Shown piece by piece: positions 7,268-15,216 of a DNA stretch of 23,531 bases (position 1 is the stretch's first letter; every line of letters starts with the position of its first letter). The notes below the pieces were generated by a model. It was not told the DNA's origin and made no database searches. It worked only from the letters and a program-made list of their open reading frames with translations. This stretch comes from Bacteroidota bacterium. Lineage in GTDB: Bacteria; Bacteroidota; Bacteroidia; Flavobacteriales_D; Crocinitomicaceae. Location of the stretch: NCBI GenBank assembly GCA_016866375.1, contig VGMK01000009.1, positions 1 through 23,531 of the forward strand, read 5' to 3'. A program made the position numbers and the translations under genes.

Positions 7268-9463
7268 ATGAATTGGATGTTACGTTTCTTAATTTCTTTT
7301 ATTTCACTCCATCTATTTTTCAGTCTTAAGGTAAATGCACAATCTCAATTACTCAGTGCTGAAACTCGAGCCTACATTTTTCATATCGTAAAGCAAAGTC
7401 CTGTATTAGAAAAAAATATCGGCTACGCATTTGAATATAATGGTCCCTTAATAAGCCTTGAAAATGGAAAGGGCAAGCTAAATTATGACTCAATCGAATA
7501 TATCCTCGTTAATCAACCAGACTTGCTCATAATTCGCGAAAATGAACTCGTTAGAGCCTCTAAAGGAATTCTCGCGGAGTTGGCGAATAAAACAGCCCTT
7601 TGGATACTTAATAAATCGCTAAATTCTCTGCGCCAAAATAAAACTGATTACGATAATGAATTTACAGATCATTATTTGGCTACTTTTCAAGACAAATTAA
7701 ACCTCCAAGTTAAGAAATCTAAAAATTATGAGTTATTATTTCAAGTTAACTCGAGTCCAATTTTTAATTCTGGACTCTCGCTTTATGATAGAGATATGTT
7801 GTTGTTAAGCCTGGGGTTCATTAAAGCTGAAGATCGAAAAACAATCTTAAATGCACAGAACGAAGCCGTTGTTATTTCAACAGAGAAGAGAGCAAAACGT
7901 ATATTTGAGTCACTCGGTGGACACTATCAAAAGTATGAAAATATTTTACTTGCTGCAGGCGATGGGTCATACACCACTGGGCTTTTAGAAGAGAAAGAAC
8001 GAGACGAGGAGGGAATTTGGAATAACGGTTTTCCAAAAGCAGTTGGTCTCTTTCCTTATCAATTCGAAATTAGAGATAATCAAATATATACCTCTAGAAT
8101 TGCATCCATGCAAACAGAGTCTCTGGGGGATAATCTTCAAACAAATCTGCATTTCGATGTTTGGGGATATAATACCAATAAACAAACTACGGTCATCATT
8201 GAACGTCAGAACAAATCATACAGGTTCTATGGTTCCTCGAGTACAAAATTTTTGTCACCGGATTCTACACTTTCTTCGGGAATAACCTTTCAAAAAATTA
8301 TCAATGATTTAAACAATGTGAATTTTCAACGAATACACAAAAAACTTCATGGTCATGGGGGCCTTTTAACCCAGGAAAGCAAAATACTAACTCAACTAAG
8401 AGAAAAGGAAATAACCCTTCAAGATTTGTATTTAGCACGTGAAAATTCATCAGATAATCCAGCGAAGAAAGGAAAAGGAAAAGAAATCGAAACTGAGGTA
8501 GAGCAAGACATCAAAGATAAGATTAATGAATTGAAGAATGATCTTTCAACTGTGAGAGACGAAATAGAACCATTGTTGGAGGTTTATTTAGAAACTAAAA
8601 ATTTAATCGATTATTACACGAAAAATATGGGTAGTTCTGAGGTTTCCTGCATCTTGAAAGATGGCGTGTATATGTACGAAGATTCCTGCTTTTTCAATCC
8701 AAATACTCAAGAATTTATTACCCCTCCATCAGAAAAAAAAGAACCTTTAACTATTCGATTGATATCCATACCAGACGATTTGCAAGGACAATCTACAGAC
8801 GAAGTAATGTTGCATGTCTCTAAAACCGATTTTAATGCCTTGGCTTCACCTGATTTACACTTGGTTTTAAAAGATGGATTTTCTTCTGATGGAGGTGAAT
8901 TAAAAACTATATTTAATTTCACAAGACAAGACAGTTTAAAACTTAAGACTTTTTTTACTTCCTATCAGAATCATTCTCCGATTATTTTTGACATAAATGC
9001 TCTTGGAATTGGGGTTTGGAGGAATGGTAAAATTGTAAAGGATTTAAGTCCAAACGAACTTTCTGCATATCCTGGTGCTTCCGAAGAGGAAAGAAATAGC
9101 GCCAAAGAAAGTTTCCCTTTCTCATCGCTCCGAAGAACTCAATTAACAATAAAAAAATCTCACCAACTCATGATTAAAATAGAATCCTTTACAGATCCAG
9201 TTCAATCTAACTTTATTTCAAAAAATAAAAAATTGTTGGATTTAAAAAAATCAGGTAAAATTTCAACGAATGACATGTTAAGTGCCCAAAGAAGTGTTTC
9301 TATGTTAGAAGGATTTTCAAAAGCTTTTCTGTCATTCGCTCAAAACGAGATGAAAAAAGAGTTTTACCTGGAATTTCATGAAAAATATCAACAAGCTCTA
9401 TCTGAATCAGTAGTTTTTGTTTCCAATATTCCTGTTTCTCTTAAAGAGTTTTTAAGGCTGTAG
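7268..9463 (+). CDS. Large secreted protein of unknown function
   Basis: No family is recognised. The frame is open from an earlier ATG at 7205, but I chose 7268 because the protein then begins with a classic signal peptide: MNWMLRF, a hydrophobic core, and a likely cleavage before Gln in VNAQS. This gives 731 residues and leaves 26 bp after the M61 stop instead of an overlap. The mature protein is mixed in character. A Lys/Glu-rich stretch and probable coiled coil lie at about residues 400-460, followed by a segment with two cysteines (SCILKDGVYMYEDSC) and a C-terminal part rich in Lys and Ser. There is no obvious catalytic motif and no type IX sorting domain at the C-terminus. Its 3' end overlaps the convergent helicase gene by 12 bp. 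Position in the operon suggests cotranscription with ABC-F and M61; no functional link is known to me. Confidence 0.8.
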   Translation: MNWMLRFLISFISLHLFFSLKVNAQSQLLSAETRAYIFHIVKQSPVLEKNIGYAFEYNGPLISLENGKGKLNYDSIEYILVNQPDLLIIRENELVRASKGILAELANKTALWILNKSLNSLRQNKTDYDNEFTDHYLATFQDKLNLQVKKSKNYELLFQVNSSPIFNSGLSLYDRDMLLLSLGFIKAEDRKTILNAQNEAVVISTEKRAKRIFESLGGHYQKYENILLAAGDGSYTTGLLEEKERDEEGIWNNGFPKAVGLFPYQFEIRDNQIYTSRIASMQTESLGDNLQTNLHFDVWGYNTNKQTTVIIERQNKSYRFYGSSSTKFLSPDSTLSSGITFQKIINDLNNVNFQRIHKKLHGHGGLLTQESKILTQLREKEITLQDLYLARENSSDNPAKKGKGKEIETEVEQDIKDKINELKNDLSTVRDEIEPLLEVYLETKNLIDYYTKNMGSSEVSCILKDGVYMYEDSCFFNPNTQEFITPPSEKKEPLTIRLISIPDDLQGQSTDEVMLHVSKTDFNALASPDLHLVLKDGFSSDGGELKTIFNFTRQDSLKLKTFFTSYQNHSPIIFDINALGIGVWRNGKIVKDLSPNELSAYPGASEEERNSAKESFPFSSLRRTQLTIKKSHQLMIKIESFTDPVQSNFISKNKKLLDLKKSGKISTNDMLSAQRSVSMLEGFSKAFLSFAQNEMKKEFYLEFHEKYQQALSESVVFVSNIPVSLKEFLRL

Positions 9464-10810
9464 AAATTTTTCAGGGCAATTCACCAAGAAAACACTTTCT
9501 GTAGCGCGAGTTACCGAGGTATAAAGCCATTTCAAATAGGCCTGGTCAACCATATTTGGCGACCTACCGATCAAATCAATGAAAATAATTTTCCATTGTC
9601 CCCCTTGGGCTTTGTGAGTGGTAATGGCATAGGCATATTTTACCTGAAGTGAGTTCCAATATGGATTTTCGAAAACTTTCTCATGGCGCTTAGATTTAGA
9701 TTTAATATGTGAATATTCCATTTCAAGCTCGGTAAATAACTGTTTATATTGTGCTTTATCTAATTGCAATTGATTTGACGACAATAAATCCAAAATTAGT
9801 ACGACATCAATTTTTTCTTTTTCAGGAAATTCTAAAAAGGAAATACGAACGTGTCCGAATAAAAAACCGTAGCGAGATTCTATTCTATTTACTTTTTGAA
9901 TTTCAAGAATTTCACCGTTGGCAATAAAGGCAATGTCTTTATCATTTTTCAACCAGTAATAGTTGTTCTTATTTACCATAATTCTATCGTCCTTCTCGAG
10001 CAATTCTTCTTTGTATAGCAAGCGATTTCGAATGCCTTCGTTTAAACTTAACACTCGCTTATTGGAGATACTCAATACCTTGACCTCATCTATTCCATAT
10101 ATTGAGATGGCTGCATCGAGTTCCTCTTGAAATTCCATTGAATTAACGACACGTGTTTGATGGTCAAGGATTGAAAATAATTGATTATTTGCATCAATGG
10201 AATTTCTAATCAGGGTCGCATTTTTAATGATTGATGAGGTGATATCCTGACGGACTATACGCTCCAATTGTGAACTAAAAATTGTTAATTGTGGGTATGA
10301 TAAATTTAAATATTCGTCAGATAATGCATAGGACTCTTGTTGACCCACCGGAGGTAGTTGACCGTCGTCACCTATGAGAACCATTCGGCAATTTTTACCG
10401 GTATAAACATAATTTAATAAATCACGTAATAAACAACGTCCCTCCTCATCAGTTTGGGTAGAAATCATAGACGATTCATCCACAAAAAAAGTAGTACCGG
10501 TATGAAGATTCTTAGCAAGAGTTACCTTGACACCACTTAGGTCTTCATTATGAAAATAAATCTGTTTATGTATTGTGAAGGCTGACTCCCCCGTATAATT
10601 AGCCAAAACTTTTGCAGCTCTTCCCGTTGGAGCAAGTAATTTGAATTTACGTTTTTCATTTTTAAATAAGTCAACTAGCCAAGCTACCAGAGTTGTTTTT
10701 CCAGTTCCGGCATATCCTTTTATTAGCATTAAAGGAAATTTTTGGGAACTTTCATCAAATCGCTTAAATTCGAGTAAAGTATGTTGCTGATCAGGAGTAA
10801 ATTCTAACAT
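9452..10810 (-). CDS. RecD/Dda-like superfamily 1B DNA helicase
   Basis: ATP-dependent DNA helicase of 452 residues, shorter than RecD/RecD2 and similar in size to phage T4 Dda. Visible motifs: Q-like TPDQQ at 5-9; Walker A GYAGTGKTT at 32-40; motif Ia APTGRAAKVL at 60-69; Walker B VDESSM at 110-115; motif III IGDDGQLPPVG at 146-156; and C-terminal TTHKAQGGQW and YTSVTRATE for motifs V/VI. It should unwind DNA in the 5'-3' direction like other SF1B helicases, acting in repair or replication restart, but this is family inference. No RecB/RecC partner is nearby. The ATG at 10810 starts the first helicase-like residues, MLEFTPDQQ. It is transcribed alone, away from the membrane-protein operon, and converges on the secreted-protein gene. 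Confidence 0.9.
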   Translation of the reverse strand: MLEFTPDQQHTLLEFKRFDESSQKFPLMLIKGYAGTGKTTLVAWLVDLFKNEKRKFKLLAPTGRAAKVLANYTGESAFTIHKQIYFHNEDLSGVKVTLAKNLHTGTTFFVDESSMISTQTDEEGRCLLRDLLNYVYTGKNCRMVLIGDDGQLPPVGQQESYALSDEYLNLSYPQLTIFSSQLERIVRQDITSSIIKNATLIRNSIDANNQLFSILDHQTRVVNSMEFQEELDAAISIYGIDEVKVLSISNKRVLSLNEGIRNRLLYKEELLEKDDRIMVNKNNYYWLKNDKDIAFIANGEILEIQKVNRIESRYGFLFGHVRISFLEFPEKEKIDVVLILDLLSSNQLQLDKAQYKQLFTELEMEYSHIKSKSKRHEKVFENPYWNSLQVKYAYAITTHKAQGGQWKIIFIDLIGRSPNMVDQAYLKWLYTSVTRATESVFLVNCPEKFLQP

Positions 10811-10932
10811 TATAAATTTTAAAAAGAAATAATCTCGAAACGTGCAACAAAACGATAATTTTCGAAAAAACGAATATCATTTTAATTTTTTAATTTTAAA
10901 TATTAGTTTTGTATACTATTTTATATGCACTG
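10811..10932. promoter_or_regulatory. Divergent intergenic region between helicase and membrane-protein operon
   Basis: This 122-bp, very AT-rich gap separates two divergent genes and must hold both promoters. Only the plus-strand direction has a convincing TAnnTTTG element (10904-10911). On the minus strand the region before the helicase ATG contains TTTTG and TATTTCTTT segments, but neither matches the -7 consensus well. I see no strong inverted repeat or riboswitch-like structure. Confidence 0.5.
10904..10911 (+). promoter_or_regulatory. Bacteroidota-type -7 promoter element
   Basis: TAGTTTTG is an exact match to TAnnTTTG and lies 21 bp upstream of the ATG at 10933. It overlaps the in-frame TTG at 10909, which argues that this TTG is promoter sequence and not the start codon. 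No clear -33 TTG lies at the expected distance. Confidence 0.5.
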
Positions 10933-11805
10933 ATGGAAAACTTTATTTTAATCATAAAAAGATACTCTAATGTAACCATTTTTCTTGCTATTGCTATTAT
11001 CATTTTTACAGTTTACTTCACGAAAAATCAAAATATAAATTTTTTGATTGCTGGCATCCTTGCATTACTAGGGTCAATATTTTCTTTTCTGATTGGTTTA
11101 GAACGGATGAATAATAATACAAGGCGGGGATTGGGTGCAATTGCATTCGTTCTTGCGAGCTATGCAACGATAGATTTCTCGATTTCTATTTACCAAGGCG
11201 ACCGAGATAAAAGCCGATACGAAGAAGTAAAACGTGAGTCTAAAGATAATCTCTCTTTTGTGAAAATCATCGTGGAGGAATACTTTAAAGAAAAGGAAGA
11301 GTATCCCAAGTCATGGGAAGTTTTGATTAAATTCGCTCAAAATGACTCAATTTCAGTGCCTGATGAATCTGGAACTGTGCCTGATCGGAAAATTACACCG
11401 GACGAACTTAGGTATTTAGCTTCGATTAAATTTGAAGGATTAATAAATGAACAGAAAACACTTTACAAGGCCAATCAAGCCATTGATAATAATATGTCGG
11501 AACAGGAAGCTATTGCACTGAGTAAAATGTCCCCTGTTCCTTCTGGTTTAACCAAATTTAAGAGAGAAAAAAAGAGGGTCAAGTTTTTGAATTTCTACCA
11601 AAAATTGGGAAATCTGGACTTGGAGGGTTTAAAATACATTCCAGGCAGCGACAAAAAAGAATGGATTATTTTGGTAAAGGATAAAAAGTTGACCATATCA
11701 GGTGAGTTACCCGTTGCTCAATATGGTGATAATAATTTTGAGAAAATGTCCATTGGGAATAAAAATGGGGACCGCATTGAATGTAGTTGGGAAGACGAAA
11801 ATTAA
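10933..11805 (+). CDS. Unknown inner-membrane protein with three N-terminal helices
   Basis: No family is recognised. The frame is open from a TTG at 10909, but the ATG at 10933 is preferred because the TTG lies inside a promoter motif; this gives 290 residues. Three hydrophobic segments occupy roughly residues 13-30, 37-56 and 68-88, followed by a hydrophilic, charged domain of about 200 residues beginning GDRDKSRYEEVKRE. That domain includes EEYPKSWEVLIKFA and a run of short Lys-rich strands near the C-terminus (KKEWIILVKDKKLTISG). There is no signal peptide cleavage site. It is the first gene of the operon that continues with the DUF3822-like protein, RsmD and CoaD. The TAA stop is in the same frame as the next gene and only 6 bp before its proposed start. 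Membrane location is well supported; function is not. Confidence 0.75.
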   Translation: MENFILIIKRYSNVTIFLAIAIIIFTVYFTKNQNINFLIAGILALLGSIFSFLIGLERMNNNTRRGLGAIAFVLASYATIDFSISIYQGDRDKSRYEEVKRESKDNLSFVKIIVEEYFKEKEEYPKSWEVLIKFAQNDSISVPDESGTVPDRKITPDELRYLASIKFEGLINEQKTLYKANQAIDNNMSEQEAIALSKMSPVPSGLTKFKREKKRVKFLNFYQKLGNLDLEGLKYIPGSDKKEWIILVKDKKLTISGELPVAQYGDNNFEKMSIGNKNGDRIECSWEDEN

Positions 11806-11811
11806 TTTTTC

Positions 11812-12504
11812 TTGAGTTACTTCATTTTTCACGAACTGAGTCTTTTTTATCATTCTTCAACAGCAGAGAGTTACCAATGTGTGCATATCGACGACTCTGT
11901 AAATGTTAATTTATTATTGAGAGAGGAGGAGGTTACCAAGTACATATTTATCAATTCTGCTCGTTTTACTTTAGTTCCTAATGCTATTTTTTTAGCTTCT
12001 CAAGTAAATGAATACTACAAACTCAACTTTGGAGAAACAATTTCAAATGAACGCGTATATTTTAGTATCAATAATGCTTTTGATGTATCAAATATATTCG
12101 GAATCAGCAAAGAGGTTGATAAATTTCGACAATCACTTGAAAAACCATTAATTATTGAACACTTTTCTCAACTCTTGCTTAGATATGCGAAAAACTCTGG
12201 TTTAGAGGATCAGCCATTGCTTGTAATCACCCCGTGCTCTTCGTATTTTTTGCTTAAGGAGGCTCAAAAACTTCTCCAACTTAGCACAGGTGAATTTGAT
12301 AATGAGAGTGATGTAATCTATTTCTTACTTGCACATTTAAAAAGTATGGAAATTAAGAAAATAGAAAACCTTAGTATATGCCTTCTAAATGAGGTTTCGA
12401 ATTTCTCAATACATGAATTTGAGAATCTTTTGAAAGGAGTCTCCACATTGAGTCAAACAACAATACATTACATTGAACCGATTCACTTATTTTCCGCTTT
12501 ATGA
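11812..12504 (+). CDS. DUF3822-like protein
   Basis: Probably a DUF3822 family protein, judged from the segment FINSARFTLVPNAIF followed by VNEYYKLNFG (about residues 46-74) and from its position immediately upstream of rsmD, where this family is usually found in Bacteroidota. As I recall, the family is placed with actin-like ATPase folds; its role is unknown. The proposed start is TTG at 11812, 230 residues, the only plausible start after the in-frame TAA at 11803-11805; there is no early ATG. The N-terminus looks one strand shorter than I expect for the family, so the start is uncertain. The TGA stop overlaps the rsmD ATG in ATGA, which indicates translational coupling. Confidence 0.65.
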   Translation: MSYFIFHELSLFYHSSTAESYQCVHIDDSVNVNLLLREEEVTKYIFINSARFTLVPNAIFLASQVNEYYKLNFGETISNERVYFSINNAFDVSNIFGISKEVDKFRQSLEKPLIIEHFSQLLLRYAKNSGLEDQPLLVITPCSSYFLLKEAQKLLQLSTGEFDNESDVIYFLLAHLKSMEIKKIENLSICLLNEVSNFSIHEFENLLKGVSTLSQTTIHYIEPIHLFSAL

Positions 12505-13043
12505 GAATAATTCGTGGAAATTTAAAAGGAAAACGCATTACTGTTCCGGGTAATTTCCCCTCACATCCCACAACAGATTTTGCTAAAGAGGGTTTGTTTA
12601 ATATTTTAGAAAATATGTTGGTCTTCGAGCAACTTGATGTCCTAGATTTGTGCGCGGGGACAGGAAATATTGCCTTTGAATTTATCTCAAGAGGAGCGGC
12701 AAATGTTATGGCTGTTGATAGTAACTCAGTCAGTTTCAATCACATTCGAAAACTAATTTCATTGTATAATATTTCAGATAAGATGCATGCGTATAGGGCA
12801 GATTGTGTTATATTTTGCCGTAATTCCAATAGAAAATTTGATTTGGTTTTCGCTGATCCACCTTATCACTTAAAAATTCATTCAAAATTAGTTCGAGAAA
12901 TATTTGATGGAACACTCTTAAATACAAACGGTAAGGTTATAATAGAACATGATTCTCAAACGAATTTATCTACTGTCAAGGAATTCAGTTTTTCACGAAA
13001 ATTTGGAAACGTTTTCTTTAGTTTTTTTAACTTCGATATATGA
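12501..13043 (+). CDS. rsmD: 16S rRNA (guanine(966)-N(2))-methyltransferase RsmD
   Basis: Methylates N2 of G966 in 16S rRNA, using SAM, on assembled small subunits. The 180-residue length is typical. The protein opens with MRIIRGNLKGKRITVP (1-16), followed by PTTDFAKEGLFNIL at 23-36, both RsmD signatures. The SAM loop is DLCAGTGNIAFE (49-60) and the catalytic (D/N)PPY motif is ADPPY (118-122). The start is fixed by the conserved RIIRG terminus. It overlaps the preceding DUF3822-like gene by 4 bp (ATGA) and the following coaD by 4 bp (ATGA), so the three are almost certainly translated from one transcript. The C-terminus is compact and ends with FFNFDI. Confidence 0.95.
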   Translation: MRIIRGNLKGKRITVPGNFPSHPTTDFAKEGLFNILENMLVFEQLDVLDLCAGTGNIAFEFISRGAANVMAVDSNSVSFNHIRKLISLYNISDKMHAYRADCVIFCRNSNRKFDLVFADPPYHLKIHSKLVREIFDGTLLNTNGKVIIEHDSQTNLSTVKEFSFSRKFGNVFFSFFNFDI

Positions 13044-13501
13044 AAAAAATAGGCTTATTCCCGGGAAGCTTTGATCCTTTCACAAAAGGGCATGAAGCTG
13101 TGGTTCGAAAGTCTCTAAATTTATTTGATGAAATAATTATTGGAATAGGGGTAAATTCAAGAAAAAATTATCTTTTTAATCTTGAAAGCAGAAAAAATCA
13201 CATTCATTCTTTATTCACTGATACAGAAAAAGTGTCAATGGCGGTATATCAAGAATTAACAGTTACATTCTGTGCAAAAATTGGTGCCACTCACATTGTT
13301 CGAGGGTTGAGGGATTCCAAAGATTTTCAGTACGAAAAATCAATTGCCCAAATGAACTTCCAGCTGGCTGGTATTGAAACTGTTTTTTTATTAACTAGCC
13401 AAGAGTTTAGCGCTATTAACTCATCTATCATAAGAGAAATGCATTTGAATGGAGCAAACATTTCGAGTTTTGTAACAAATCCAAATCTTCTCGTATTGTA
13501 A
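13040..13501 (+). CDS. coaD: Phosphopantetheine adenylyltransferase CoaD
   Basis: Catalyses the penultimate step of CoA synthesis, transferring the adenylyl group of ATP to 4'-phosphopantetheine to form dephospho-CoA. The 153-residue length is near the usual 160. The nucleotidyltransferase T/HxGH motif is present in PGSFDPFTKGHEAVV (8-22, with T15-K-G-H18). Other CoaD landmarks are HIVRGLRDSKDFQYE (85-99), QMNFQLAG (104-111) and INSSIIRE (126-133). All expected active-site residues appear present. It overlaps rsmD by 4 bp and is followed 30 bp later by the thioredoxin-like gene, with no visible promoter between them. Confidence 0.95.
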   Translation: MKKIGLFPGSFDPFTKGHEAVVRKSLNLFDEIIIGIGVNSRKNYLFNLESRKNHIHSLFTDTEKVSMAVYQELTVTFCAKIGATHIVRGLRDSKDFQYEKSIAQMNFQLAGIETVFLLTSQEFSAINSSIIREMHLNGANISSFVTNPNLLVL

Positions 13502-13531
13502 AATGACACCCTTTATTACGAAACTCAAGTA

Positions 13532-14920
13532 ATGCATAAATTCCTCAGTTTTTTACTTTTCTTTAGTTCCCTGAACCTTGTTTCCCAGGTTAAAATTAAT
13601 GGTATCTCTACTCATTCAAACTGCGCATTTGAGGTTGGTACAATTTCCGACTACTTATCAAATGAAATCACTACAGTAAAAAAAACAACCTCGGATACTT
13701 CAGGTAGTTTTAATTTTTCCTTGGATATAAATCATCCAGAAAAGCTTTTCATTAAAAATAAGAATCATATTGGTTATTTGTATGCTCAACCAAATGCAAC
13801 TTACTTTATTGAATTTCCAGATGTTGGCTTTTCAAATTTTCAAGCTCACAATGAAGTTGAATTGACATTCTTTCAATTAGATTCTAACGACATCAATTAT
13901 AAAATCCTTGCATTTGAACATTGGCTCGATAAATCACTAAATATTTTATATCCTTTAAAAGAAAAAAAATCTTTAGAGTTTCTGAAAGAAATTAAAAAAT
14001 TTAGAAGCGCTGTTAATGAAATTTACGGGCAAGAAGAAAATAGCTTTTTTTCGGACTACGTGAAATATACCTTAGGTGTTCACATAGAGGAACTACAAGA
14101 TTTTGCCTCTCCAAACGAAGTTGATAAATTTATTTTTTATTTAGAGGATCAACCTATTAGATGGGAAAATGATAAATACTTTGATTTTATAACAAATTTT
14201 TACAGCAAATATTTTTATCGGCAAGCCCCTGAAATAAGACAAGAAATTATTTATTTTATCGACCAAGGGAACGTAAATGATATTATTAAAACCTTAAAGT
14301 CCGATTCGTTAGTTCGATCCAATGAACTTGCTGAGATTGTTTGTCTTATATTAGTTCAAGACCTTTATTTTGACCGCGTTATTACCAAGGCAAATATGCT
14401 TTATTTCCTGAGCAATTATTTTGTATCAGGAAGCTCATTACCGTCGAAAAGAATTGCTCAAAACTTGTACGTAAAATTCAATATTTTAGACGCAGGTGAC
14501 CAACTGCCTGAATATGAATTTGATGAGCTAAAGTTCAAGAATCTTGAGAAGAAACCCATTTACATTCATTTTTTTAATCCAACAAATAAAAAGTGTATTG
14601 CAGAACTTTCTGCCCTAAAAAAGCTAGAAAAAACCTACGGACAATATATACATTTTGTTACCATTTATGAAAAACAAGAAGTTTACAGTAAATCCGAAAG
14701 AGTATACCTTGATCAGATCAAGTGGTTAAAAATTGAGGTGGAATCTAATCACTCTATATGGAAGGACCTTGATTTTTTTGGTTTTCCATACTATGTTTAT
14801 GTACTTCCAAAATTAGTTATTAGCAATGTTAACGCTTTAGGTCCGTCACCAAGTGGACAATACGAAACAATTGAAAGAACATTTTTTGAACATAAGCGAA
14901 TTATGATGGGTGAAGAATAA
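13532..14920 (+). CDS. Secreted thioredoxin-fold protein lacking the CxxC motif
   Basis: A 462-residue protein with an N-terminal signal peptide (MHKFLSFLLFFSSLNLVSQ). It has a beta-rich N-terminal domain resembling DUF4369-type domains of Bacteroidota TlpA-like proteins, a helical middle, and a C-terminal thioredoxin-like domain from about residue 335. The active-site region reads HFFNPTNKKCIAEL, so the first cysteine of CxxC is N352 while C355 is retained. The cis-proline loop is recognisable as FFGFPYYVYV. Thiol-disulphide exchange by the classical mechanism is therefore unlikely. A structural or non-redox role, or a monothiol mechanism, is possible. The gene lies 30 bp after coaD and converges closely on clpS, with 11 bp between the stop codons. 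Fold assignment is moderate; function unknown. Confidence 0.75.
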   Translation: MHKFLSFLLFFSSLNLVSQVKINGISTHSNCAFEVGTISDYLSNEITTVKKTTSDTSGSFNFSLDINHPEKLFIKNKNHIGYLYAQPNATYFIEFPDVGFSNFQAHNEVELTFFQLDSNDINYKILAFEHWLDKSLNILYPLKEKKSLEFLKEIKKFRSAVNEIYGQEENSFFSDYVKYTLGVHIEELQDFASPNEVDKFIFYLEDQPIRWENDKYFDFITNFYSKYFYRQAPEIRQEIIYFIDQGNVNDIIKTLKSDSLVRSNELAEIVCLILVQDLYFDRVITKANMLYFLSNYFVSGSSLPSKRIAQNLYVKFNILDAGDQLPEYEFDELKFKNLEKKPIYIHFFNPTNKKCIAELSALKKLEKTYGQYIHFVTIYEKQEVYSKSERVYLDQIKWLKIEVESNHSIWKDLDFFGFPYYVYVLPKLVISNVNALGPSPSGQYETIERTFFEHKRIMMGEE

Positions 14921-14931
14921 TTTCATATATA

Positions 14932-15216
14932 CTATTCAATTTTCACAGAGAGCCCCTCGTTCATCATTTGATTACACATCCCCTCCAACTCATCAAAAGA
15001 TCCATTTCTTACTTTACACTTTCCGTTGACATGTACAATCCAAGCACATTGCTCGGCCTCCATGAGTTCGTATTTACAAATTCGGATTAAACAATTAATA
15101 ACATGATCAAAGGTATTGACGTCATCATTGTACAGAACTAAATTAAATTGATCTACAAGCTCCTCTAAAATAAGCGGCTGTGAATTTGTTTCCGTTTGTC
15201 TCGAATATTCAATCAT
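14932..15216 (-). CDS. clpS: ATP-dependent Clp protease adaptor ClpS
   Basis: Adaptor that binds N-degron substrates and delivers them to the Clp AAA+ unfoldase and ClpP. The 94-residue length is typical. Family motifs are clear: FNLVLYNDDVNTFDHVI at 24-40, including the N30-D31-D32 degron-binding residues, then a helix, then AEQCAWIVHVNGKCKV (54-69), where H62 matches the conserved pocket His. The N-terminal tail (about 20 residues) is variable and polar, as expected. The ATG overlaps the stop of the 1716-residue envelope protein in ATGA, so translation is probably coupled to that gene. No separate promoter is evident, although one could lie inside the upstream gene. Confidence 0.93.
   Translation of the reverse strand: MIEYSRQTETNSQPLILEELVDQFNLVLYNDDVNTFDHVINCLIRICKYELMEAEQCAWIVHVNGKCKVRNGSFDELEGMCNQMMNEGLSVKIE

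Noticed and set aside
8043..8285. Opposite- or alternate-frame open frames inside the secreted-protein gene (also 7985-8185 minus and 8707-8922 minus)
   Set aside because: They lie wholly inside a well-supported longer gene, lack recognisable motifs and have shadow-type composition.
10909..10911. TTG at 10909 as the start of the membrane protein
   Set aside because: It overlaps a TAnnTTTG promoter element; the ATG at 10933 begins a better N-terminus.
11803..11814. Readthrough fusion of the membrane protein with the DUF3822-like protein
   Set aside because: They share a frame separated by one TAA, but they are unrelated in character and the downstream protein is normally separate, so chance adjacency is likelier.
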